Assembly (NCBI GenBank): GCA_020650975.1
Contig: JAIPMN010000120.1
Coordinates: 456 to 38,833 of the forward strand
Direction of reading: 5' to 3'
From: Apostichopus californicus
Lineage: Eukaryota > Echinodermata > Holothuroidea > Aspidochirotida > Stichopodidae
Length of the DNA: 38,378 bases
Position 1 is the first letter of the stretch; each line of letters starts with the position of its first letter. A model generated the notes under the pieces. It was not told the origin of the DNA. It did not search any database and saw only the letters and a list, made by a program, of their open reading frames with translations. This document shows, piece after piece, positions 1 through 12,300 of this stretch. The translations under genes were made by a program, and so were the position numbers.

Positions 1-170
1 CCCCCCCCCCCCCCCGCCCCTTTACAGTGATTGGGAATAATGTTATCAAATTTAATCTGAAACTATACTGAAGGGGAAGGAATCTTCTGGGAAGTCAAGG
101 CATATTTGATAAATTTCAGTAATTTTTTGTTTAGGAAAGTGGAATAATGATATAAAATTGAAACACACAC

Positions 171-301
171 CTCCACCAAATCCTGATTGCTGGTTTGCAT
201 CCTCATCAGCCCATTGAAATAATTTACACTGGCTATCCCGGGGCTTGCCGCAAACGTAAAACTTTCGGCCTTTGTTTGGTCCATCTTTCTGAACTGTTCT
301 T
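171..301 (-). CDS. TOP3A: TOP3A exon 23, second half of second GRF finger
   Basis: Encodes [20 protein letters not shown] then [14 protein letters not shown] (residues 966-1008). C982 and C990 complete the second GRF finger begun in exon 22. The exon ends in FGGG at a GTGTGT donor (170-165), so at least one more exon lies beyond the left edge. The 170 bases left of it are intron with a poly-C run at 1-15. Confidence 0.93.
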
Positions 302-3300
302 CTGCAAGAAGACAAATAAATAATGAATTTTAATGTTAATCTGCACAGACTTCCTTCTTCATTCTGTTTACATATTTTTCGAATAAATCTCAAAGAACAG
401 AATTCTTTTATTGATTCAACAGTTTGACAAGATTATAATATCACAGACCAAGTTTACATGTGTAAATGGTAAAACAGTAAAGTTGAGTAAACTCCATCAC
501 ATGTTTAACTCAATAATATAAATATGTAAGAACCATTTCCTCAAGAAAATTTCCCAAATTTAGATTAAAGAGTGGGAAGTATCAACTTATGGGTAAATAA
601 TACTAAACAAATTTGCAAAACTTAAGCCTATTTTGAGTTTCAAAGCCTTCACCCAAACCAATCTCCTACATGTCCTTGATAGTGCACACTAATGAACATA
701 TTTTAATATCTAGACTATATATTGTATAATAGCAGGTTCACTCTCTGTAGCTCAAGACACTTGAAAATAATTCATAATCCCTTTAGCATAGGCCCAAATA
801 GTTTATGTGCCAACATGATATGAAAATAACAAAATTTAAGTATCTGTGCAAGTAAAACATTTCTGGCAGAATATTATCCACATTCTGACATAATTGATAG
901 ATACAGATATAACCAGCTGATATTGGCAGCTAGGATTGGATGGAGTGGCACACAGTTTGATATTAATATATCCAGACAGACAGATGGAGAGACGGACAGA
1001 CAGACAGACAGACAGATAGATAGGTGTTTATATCACACCTATATTACATTGTCATTGACAAAGTATCATGCCATCTTGCTTGGTGCTCAGCATATAAGTA
1101 TGGAGTGGGGGAATATGCGTGTCTGATCGATAAATACGATTTAGCGCCCTTTGTGGCAGCTCGTCGTGTATAGTCCACAGTGACTTGAGAACGGTTATTG
1201 AATGATAATAGACGGTTGGTTATAGGCACTGCGCCATGAGCGTCTTCGGACGGATATTGGCGCAATACCAAGTGTACACATTATTAAAGTACTATTATTA
1301 TGGTCAAAATGAATACGGTCACATGACTGAAACTTACTCGACAGCAGCCTGGTTGCACTGGCATAGTACGTCTCCCCATACATTGGTGCTCCTACCGTTT
1401 TCATCATTCACAGATTCGTAGCCACTGCCAGAACCTTCGTTGCCAGATTGGAATCCCCCGCCACCGAATGAACTGCTGCGAGGTTGCCAATTAGTGGACG
1501 AGGAGTTTGAGTTAAAGCCAGCCGTATTCTGGGTAGTTTCCTGATCACTCCAGAGGAAGAAATTGCACTGACTCGATTGGCACTTGAAAAACTTTCGACC
1601 TAGTGAGAGCAAAGGAGCAGCAAGAATTATGCAAAATGAATGACTTGCATTAACTGTATTATAATTAATATCTGTACTTGGACATAATAAGTAGGTTAGA
1701 TTAGACCTAGTGAAAGCAGAATAGGATGTAAGGAGCAGCAAGAATTATGAAAGAAATTAATGTCTTGCATTAACTGTATCATAAATTAATACCTGTATTT
1801 GGACATAATTATAGGTAGGTTAGATTACAAATCATGTACAGTACTTCAGAAAGTGACATCAGTACCAATGACCTGTAAAATCTTCCTAAGGGGTCCTTAT
1901 TTTGCCCATATTTTTTTTGGGGGGGGGGAGTGGGGGGGGGCAGATATCTAAGATCCAAACTGTACTCATGTGAAACATAATTACCTTGATTAGGCCCATC
2001 CTTCTTCACTGTCAGCTCAACAGCATCACTACCACAGCTACAGACCACTGCATTACTACCACTGGCCTGATTGGAAAACCTTTGACGAAAACAAAACTCA
2101 GTTTAGTGCTATAATGAGAGAGCTTAACTCACCGGCATAGGAGTATGCTCGGGGGATGCGCCAATGGTTTAAGTAACTCCATTTTGTTGGAGATAAACTT
2201 CACAAAGGAAAATGTTAATGATGAATGAGATTAACTGCTGGTTATTTATCTTCCATGTTCCTTCTTTCTTTTTACCTCTTTTTGTGGCATTTCTATAGAA
2301 CTTTGATAGCAAACTCATACATACAATTCACTAACTTGAATTAATGTGCGTTTATAGAACTTTGATAGCAAACTAATCACAAACTCATACATACACTTCA
2401 CTAACTTGCATTAATGTGTTTATAGAACTTTGATGGAAAACTAATCACAAACTCATACTGTACATACACTTCACTAACTTGAATTAATGTGTGTTTATAT
2501 AACTTTGATAGCAAACTAATCACATAACACATACATACACTTCACTAACTTGAATTAATGTGTGTTTATAGAACTTTGATAGAAAACTAATCACAAATTC
2601 ATACATACACTTTACTAACTTGAATTAATGTGAGTTTATAGAACTTTGATAGCAAACTAATCACATAACACATACATACACTTCACTAACTTGAATTAAT
2701 GTGTGTTTATAGAACTTTGATAGAAAACTAATCACAAATTCATACATACCCTTTACTAACTTGAATTAATGTGTGTTTATAGAACTTTGATAGCAAACTA
2801 ATCACATAACACATACATACACTTCACTAACTTGAATTAATGTGCATTTATAGAACTTTGATAGAAAACTAATCACAAATTCATACATACCCTTTACTAA
2901 CTTGAATTAATGTGTGTTTATATAACTTTGATAGCAAACTAATCACATAACACATACATACACTTTACTAACTTGAATTAATGTGCGTTTTTAGAACATT
3001 GATAGAAAACTAATCACAAACTCATACATACACTTCACTAACTTGAATTAATGTGCATTTATAGAAATTTGATAGAAAACTAATCACAAATTCATACATA
3101 CCCTTTACTAACTTGAATTAATGTGTGTTTATAGAACTTTGATAGCAAACTAATCACATAACACATACATACCCTTTACTGACTTGCATTAATGGTGTCC
3201 TCTGCTGAGTGTCACCATTAAAGGACCTGGAGGCACCCCTGTTTGACCTCTGACCTCTGTTTCCAGATGACGACGATGATGAGGACGATGCACCTCCTCT

Positions 3301-6300
3301 TCTACTTTGTGTGGAGCGTGAGGAGCCGCCATGAGATGACTGAGATGAGGCTGTGTTTGAGTAAGAGCTGTTACTTCCAGATGATCTGTTACTACCTGCA
3401 CGAGTGGCAGAGGAAACATATTTAGACATGTAAACTCTCTTAACGACTACATGACTGACCAAATGTGTTTGAGTTAGAGCTGTTACTTCCAGATGATCTG
3501 TTACTGCCTGCATGAGTGGCAGAGGAAACATATTTTGAAATATGTAAACTCTCTTAATGACTACATGACTGACCAAATGTGTTTGAGTTAGAGCTGTTAC
3601 TTCCAGATGATCTGTTACTACCTGCACGAGTGGCAGAGGAAACATATTTAGACAAATGTAAACTCTCTTAATGACTACATGACTGACCAAATGTGTTTGA
3701 GTTAGAGCTGTTACTTCCAGATGATATGTTACTACCTGCACGAGTGGCAGAGGAAACATTTTGAGACATATGTAAACTCTCTTAATGACTACATGACTGA
3801 CCAAATGTGTTGCACTAATAGAAAGGAAAAGTACTTAAACAAATAATCAAATTGATTTATGACAAAGATTAAGTTTACCCCAAATTTTATCACTATAATT
3901 GGTCTTTCAGGAACTTTATCCTTTTACACTTACCACTAAATCTCCTCTCCCCCCACCCCCCCTACCCCCCCTCCCCAATTTTCTGCATAAGTGACTAAGC
4001 TTTCTGGTAAATTGTTTAATAAGAAAGCTATGAGGTAGGGCCCCTTTCCCAAAATTGTGCAAATACTGAGCAAGATCTCCAACCCACATCCATCTCCCAG
4101 CCTCCCCCACCCAATTCGAGCCAGGCAATGATAAACTTCATCTGACACTGATTTAGGCCTACATTAATTATTGATAATTTGATTTTCTGCACAAGATATG
4201 TTGTAAAAGGAAAGCTATGAATTAAAGATCCTCTCCCAAAATATTGCAAATACTGAATTGTATAAAGTCAATATATGGCAAATAAACTTCATCCCACTCT
4301 CCCCCCCCCCTCCCACCCCCTCTTTAATTGTAAATGACTCCAGCTTAGATAAAATATTGAAAGGTTGCTTTGGTTTTTCCATATAACTATGTCATTGACT
4401 TACTTCTATTTCCTTTAATACCAAAATGGTGTAAATACTGACTTGGATCTCCACTCATCCCCTTTGTCTTCCCTCCCCCCCCCCCCCTTTGTCTTCCCTC
4501 CCCCCCCCCCCACCCACATCAGGTTAGAACAAGCAATATCTGCAATGGAACTGATTTAGACGAAAAAATGAAGAAAAAAATCCCTGTGCGGTACTAATAC
4601 AGACATCTTGCACATTCATTCACCCTACCTGAATTTCCAGAAGGGGCCGATCGGAGGTATCCTAAATTTAAATCTAGCGCCTCTTTTAGATCTTGATCGC
4701 ACCCTCCTATACAACCCACATACCTGCAAAGAGAATAGCACCCTACAGTAAAATTGTCTTCATTGTTTGAATTTTCTGTAAACTGCAACAACACTATGCT
4801 ATAACATATAACAGTAGCTTCATTGAGGTATATTCACTGCCACAAAGAATACATTAGTTCTACAAGGAACATAAATTTGCAACAACACTATATTATAACA
4901 TATAAACAACTACACTACAGTATCTTCATAGAGGTATATTCACTGCCAGAAAGGATACAATACTTCTACATGGAACATAAATAAATGTAGTTTGCAACAA
5001 CACTATACTATAACATATAAACAACTACAGTATCTTCATAGAGGTATACTGACTGTCAGAAAGAATACATTACTTCTACATGGAACATAAATAAATGTAG
5101 TTTGCAACAACACTATACTATAACATATAAACAACTACAGTATCTTCATAGAGGTATACTGACTGTCAGAAAGAATACATTACTTCTACAAGGAACATAA
5201 ATAAATGTAGTTTGCAACAACACTACACTATAACATATAAACAACTACACTACAGTATCTTCATAGAGGTATATTCCCTGAAACAAAGAATACATTACTT
5301 CTACAAGGAACATAAATAAATGTAGTTTGCAACAACACTATATTATAACATATAAACAACTACACTACAGTATCTTCATAGAGGTATATTCACTGAAACA
5401 AAAATAAATTACTTCTACAAGGAACATAAATAAATGTAGTTTGCAACAACACTACACTATAACATATAAACAACTACACTACAGTATCTTCATAGAGGTA
5501 TATTCCCTGAAACAAAGAATACATTACTTCTACAAGGAACATAAATAAATGTAGTTTGCAACAACACTATATTATAACATATAAACAACTACACTACAGT
5601 ATCTTCATAGAGGTATATTCACTGCCAGAAAGGATACAATACTTCTACATGGAACATAAATAAATGTAGTTTTGCAACAACACTACACTATAACATATAA
5701 ACAACTACACTACAGTATCTTCATAGAGGTATATTCACTGAAACAAAGAATACATTACTTCTACAAGGAACATAAATAAATGTAGTTTGCAACAACACTA
5801 CACTATAACATATAAACAACGACACTACAGTATCTTCATAGAGGTATATTCACTGAAACAAAGAATACATTACTTCTACAAGGAACATAAATAAATGTAG
5901 TTTGCAACAACACTATATTATAACATATAAACAACTACACTACAGTATCTTCATAGAGGTATATTCCCTGAAACAAAGAATACATTACTTCTACAAGGAA
6001 CGTAAATAAATGTAGTTTGCAACAACACTATATTATAACATATAAACAACTACACTACAGTATCTTCATAGAGGTATATTCCCTGAAACAAAGAATACAT
6101 TACTTCTACAAGGAACATAAATAAATGTAGTTTGCAACAACACTATATTATAACATATAAACAACTACACTACAGTATCTACATAGAGGTATATTCACTG
6201 CCACAAAAATAAATTACTTCTACATGGAACATAAATAAATGTAGTTTTGCAACCTGATAGGCTAGTAAAAGTCGAATAACACTCTTCAGGGAGAGGGATG

Positions 6301-9300
6301 AGAGGGAATAAGGGGAGAAAAATATTGCTGTTTTTTTTCTCACAGGGTGGTTATTTAGATAATCCTTTCAGAAAATAAACAACTGAACAAGTCATGCTAG
6401 AAAATCTCTTCTTAACTCAATGAGCAGCTTAAGATAATACTGCACAACGAAAAATTCGAATGATGCTTATAATGATGTCAATTGTGTCATCGTTAAATGT
6501 ATAAGAATAAGACCACCTCAATCAAAATCTGTTGTCATTTCTTTCAGATGTAAAGTGACACCTTGCGATATTGGACAAAAGTTTCAAGAAGAGAAAGAAG
6601 AATAAAACTCACTCTAATGGAAACATTGGAGGCACAGATCCTTTCTTGAAACGAAATCTGATTTTCTTGATTGCACCTGGTTGACACTGTAAAAATGAAG
6701 CAACCAGATGCAAATATTCAGCAAACACTTCGAAGATGCTTTGCCCTAAACTATAGCCATTCTCTGCGAACACAACACGGCTGTGTTTCAACCTTTACGC
6801 TCAGTAAAGTAAGTACATCCTGCCAACTCCTTCCTTCTCTGCTATTCCAAATCTGACATCAACGATCAAGTTCCACACATTCTCTTACGTATAGACAGAA
6901 AATAGCAACATTTCATGATGCGATGTATAGCTAGCTTTGACTCCACCCCATAGGATGTTAATGACTAGACCGTCTCTTTTAAGATTTGTTCCTTGTCTGT
7001 CAATGTCTGTCAAAGTACTATCATTACTTAAAATGTTTTCTGTTTATTCTTAAGGCTAAGAGCTATGATTTTCAGTGTTACAAAAACTGTCACTGATGCC
7101 AGAGAAACAGCTTTTTCCATGTTACTCTCAAACAGTAAACAAAAATTCTCCATAGATTGTTTGCTTGGATGTACGCTTCTCCAAAAGGTTGGACGCGCCT
7201 TCAGCAAATCTTCTTCAAATCATAATTGTTTTGGTGTACATTTGATTGTTGCAGCCATCCCAATTGTGCATCTACAGCCTTCTACAGACTTTTCCTCAGC
7301 TCATGATCTACCCCCCTCCAATCCCCCACCACCACCACCTCACCCCCTCTCATCATCCCACTCATTTGCCTATGCGTAGGTTGGTAAACAGTTTCCTGTA
7401 AGAGTTTTTCAAGAATTAGAAAAGAAACATTTTTCTTCCAACTGACCTCTTGACATACAGTGTCTGTGACTTCTGCTTTCACCACAGCAGATGGGAGGAA
7501 GACTGCTGCCTTACAAGCTGGATACCCCATGCAGCTAATCATATATCCACCATCTTTTTTGGTCTTCAGCACCATGGTCTCTTTGCACCTTGGACAGCTA
7601 CGGACAGGATGGACATCTGCTGTTAGACTTGCTGAAAAATTTTAAGAGAAAGATGAACACAAATAAGAAGAGAGCCTTTCGCAATATTTTGCTGCAAGAA
7701 GAAATATACCTACATGATCTACTACAAACTGAATTTCCAGACAGTCACAGCAAAAAGATTAAAGTAACAGACAAGACAGGAATCTGCTGTTTGATGAGCT
7801 GAAAGATTTGAGTAAAGGTGAGCATAAATATCAGAGGAGGTTAGATTTAAAAAAAAAAATTATATTGTCATAAAGGACCAAAATATGTGCTGTGTAAAGA
7901 ATCATAGACCCACAACAGCAATTTAAAGTTCCAGACAATAAAGATATCTGTTGTTTGGTTGGCGAAATATTTCAGAGAAGAAAAACACAACTCTTAGAAA
8001 GGATATCACTAGAACTCTTCTGGAAGAAGGAATAAACCTCAACATCTACCGTAGGACCAACCATAGTCCCACAGCAGAGGAAATTAGAAGGAAAGAAGAT
8101 TAAGCTGTTTATTTGTTTCAGAACTGCAGGTTCAACCCTGATATATGTTCTCTGACTTTCATCAATATTTGACTTTTAAAACAAAGCAACTTTATGACAG
8201 CAACTTGATGAAGAGTTCTGTGTTGAACTAGGTTTTTCTTTTTATGATTGACTTATATCTAGTAATAATAAGTATGAAGTGTCTGACATATACAAAACAG
8301 GGTTAAGCATTGGTCTTCATATAAAGAAATCACAAAACAGCTGTATGTACAGGATATCCATGACGATAAATCACACGCTTACCTTCTTCGACATACTGTT
8401 GAGCTGGTTGGCCGAGATAATGAGACAGAGCCTGGTCTAACAAATTTGCCTGAAATTATTAAAACGGATAAGAAAGTTAAGTTTACCTGTCGTGTCATCA
8501 ACTGAGAAAGAAATTTGCTTAAAAATCAAGTACTTACCTTAAATATCATCAATAATATTAAGAAATTGGAGAAGATTGGCAGAGAGTTCTTTTACCAGCC
8601 ATACACCCAGATTTACATCAGGCTTGTACCATACGACAACAGTATATATCTTGAAAAGAAACCAAACCTACCTTGGCAGCTGCTTCAATGAAGACGCTTT
8701 TGTACTTGGTCACTTGCTCAGTAAGGACATCTTCTGCATTCTTAGTGCCTTCACAGATACTGCAAGATCAAGATGAGAAAACATCACAAAATATACTAAG
8801 CAGTCTATTGCAGGGAGTGAAGTGTTTAAATGCCTCAACACAAAAAGTCATTGCACAAAGAAAGCTTTCTTTTGGCGAGATATAAATATTGTCCTAATAG
8901 GAAACAAGTACCAAGTTCACTACTTAGAGCTTTCTGCCATTTTCAACAACATTATACTAAGCTTACAGTCTATCTCTTCCTCCTAACATTCCTAATAAAA
9001 TACACACGATGCTGGAAGCATTGAAATCATTTTGGCAATGAAAGCAAATGTTATGGTTAAGAAAAACTTTAACAAGTGACCTAAGTTTCTACCAACTGGG
9101 CTATCCGAACATATTTCTTTGCTCCATTTTTGTCCCCCAAAAAAAGGGGAACAAATGGGGATGAGATATTTCCAAAATCTTTAAGAAAACAAACTGTCCT
9201 AGAGCTATACAGTTTTTTTTTCAAAATGATCACCATCGTTGCTCTTCCAGCATGTTCCCAATTGCTCCTACATGCAACTTCAGAATACAATTTATTTCAA

Positions 9301-12300
9301 AATAACAAAATGTTTGAAGATACATATATTTCTTACTCCCTATTTTATATCTATTTTTTGTGTTGTTGCTGCTTTAGATTTGACCCTAATCAACTTTTTA
9401 TTCTCTCTTATTTATGAAAAGATAGGGAAAGGAATGTACAGTATGATATAGGAGGGAGCAGAGAACCTTAACTGTTCATGTAATAATTTGTCTCCATAGC
9501 AACCAGCTTTTACTTAAATCAGTGCTGTGGTGGGTGGAATCCAGCAAATGCGAGTCCAAGTCCAATTTACAGTCCAAGTCCAAGTCCAAATCAAAGTCCT
9601 TGGCATCTGTGACCAGACTAGAGTACAACAACACTGCTACATATCTGCATGAGCAGCAAGTATTCCTGCTTTCTATTAAGGACGGTAGATAATAGATATA
9701 TTTTTCATGCAAGGTTAGGAAGGGGACAAAAGGTTACCACAAAACAAACTTTACCATTTCAAGTCTGCTTCTAGCTCTGCTCTAAGGTTTGGTTTGCTCA
9801 ACTCATAGCCCATCAGGTCATAGCCCTCCACCAGGCCCATTCCCAGCTCTCCAGGGACGAATCTACCGTCGGGACGCACCCCTACATAAAGCCTGGACTT
9901 TATGGTCTCGATATGATCAGCATGTGTGGCATCGGTACCTGTTGATACGAATGATGTCATAGTCTGAATTTATATAGCCTTTATAGTGCTACCCTCAAAA
10001 GTTAGTCTTAACATAGAACCAACATAAATGTTGTTGTGGGTTTTTTTCCTGCTTCAAAATGGCACCGAAACTAAAAAGGCCACACCGCAACATCAAAATT
10101 ACACGTAACTTAAAGGGTCATTTCATGTATCTTCAGAAAGCTCACACTGAAGGCTGGGATAAATGAAAACTAAATACAAAACCCTTTCATTAAAATACAC
10201 AGTATTTTCAATCTTTTTCTTCCTATTGAAGACTAGTACAAACGCTTACAATTGTGATCAATATAATGGACGTTAAACCAAGCGCTAAATATTACGATAC
10301 TCCATTTTTACTTACCGATGCCATGTTTCTCCATCAGAGCAATTAAATCTGCTTCTGTGAGTAGAGGAGGTGATGATGTTTCTCCATCCACCATCTGTAA
10401 AATATTTAGAAATGTGGATTCAAGTTCATATTAACCATACAATGGTTAATCTGTTCAAATATACATATTCATGATAATTCTATTATTCCATTCCATTCAA
10501 ATTTGGTATTAAGGTTTTTTTAAGTTATATCTCAGTTCTATCACAGTGCTCAACTTGAATTCCCATACATCTATTTGTTTTGTGTTTGGTGTAGTCTCAG
10601 CTTAGTTTAGTTTAGAAACCCAAGGATCAGGAAGGCTTACAGTAGCTTATTTGAAACCCTATCCGCATTAGATCGTGGATGAACACCGGCTTATTCCAAG
10701 CCTTATCATTTCGGTAAGTGTTCAGAGGATAACGAGGCAGGGGTGTGAATTCGCCCCCATTCCTGCTCACGGGACCGCCATTTAACGTCCCAATCTGACG
10801 GACGAGAGAGTATGCCCCAGCATTTGACCACTTTCTCTAATACTGAGGTAGGCAAAGGCACCCCATTCGACATCACTGCAGTGAAGTCATGAGGAACAAA
10901 GTTGTTTGGAAACCAACAATCTCCACTCACACATACCACATATACCAATTACCTGTATTGAGGAAGGCTCAAACTGCTGGTCTTTTTCATCATGTGGGAT
11001 AACCTTGGCATTCCATTTGTCATATGGGTATACATCAAGATAATTTCTGGCGATAATGATCAGGCCATGGACTGAAAATCCCTCACTAGCTATATTGATT
11101 TCAACCACAGTCTCTTGGCCTTGGGCATCCTGAAAGGAACAGATAATCATTGAAGATGAGAATGTAAGCAAAAGATTTACTTTCTGTTTTTGACAAACGA
11201 GGGAGGAGTTGATATTGGGATCCATACCTGCCGTTGTGAAACCAATAAAGGTTTGGATTGTTATTCATTTAAAATGTAGAGGCAACTTATTTATATTATT
11301 ATTATATTATTATATTATTATTTATATATATTGTTTTACTTATGAATCTGAACAGAAATTCTCAAATTTGCTTGCAGCCAGTAACAATAACACAAATTAT
11401 TAAAACTAAAAACATGTCAGATATGAAGACATATAATGTCACATTTTCTACATTATAAAACACATTTAGAATTGAGAATATGCTACCACCATTTTTTTTT
11501 ATTTCCTTGTTTTCATTGCATAGGATATTTCCACCCTTTCAAGGCACATGAAACCAGTCATGTGAACTGCCATGCAAATTTCAAACACATTAAATAACCA
11601 ATTTCGATGACTGGGACACATATGTTTGTTTTTGAGGAACTTCAATAATCTCCAATTACGTGAGTATCTCTTCTTCCTCCTCACCTGAGAGCAACAGGCT
11701 AAGAAATGTCTGACAATCAATTCATAAACTTTTTGTTCATTCCCTTGGAGGTTTCCAGCATATTTGGTGGGATGGATCGGGGGATGGGCCTGGTCAGTCT
11801 TGTTCCCCTGGCGAGGGGTGGGTCCATGTTGTAAAATTCCTGTTGCAAATGCTATTATGAAAAAAGAAAAGAAGGGCATTTCATGGCAGTTTTGTCACAA
11901 AGACTTTAAGTATTCCATTAAATTGTACTGTGACAGGGAAATCTGGATTTGTTCATTTTGCTTCTCAAATATTATAATGACACCAGAAAGATCAACATCA
12001 TCCATTCATTTTGGTAGTATTATCCTTCAAAGAACAATCAATGAATCTATATGACAATCGATAACATCACAGTAACAGATCAAAGTTTCCACAACCTTTC
12101 CATGAGAAGGATTACCAAATATGACTACCATGGAACAATACAGAGAGCTGTTTTTATTGACAGACACTTTTAATTTTGTAGCTTTTCCTCCACGACGAGT
12201 ATAAACACTTCCGTCCAGGCCAGCTAGCACATACGTTCGTAGAGTAGACGATAAAATTAAAATAAAAAATCACTTACGCCCCCAATTAGGATCTTGCGTC

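Noticed and set aside
2295..6258. Regularly spaced repeats resembling a CRISPR array
   Set aside because: Units are contiguous tandem copies without unique spacers, lie in introns of an animal gene, and have 70-115 bp periods.
10706..10948. 80-codon minus-strand open frame in TOP3A intron 12
   Set aside because: TOP3A reads correctly without it (exon 12 to 13 in phase), and the block looks like an inserted repeat.
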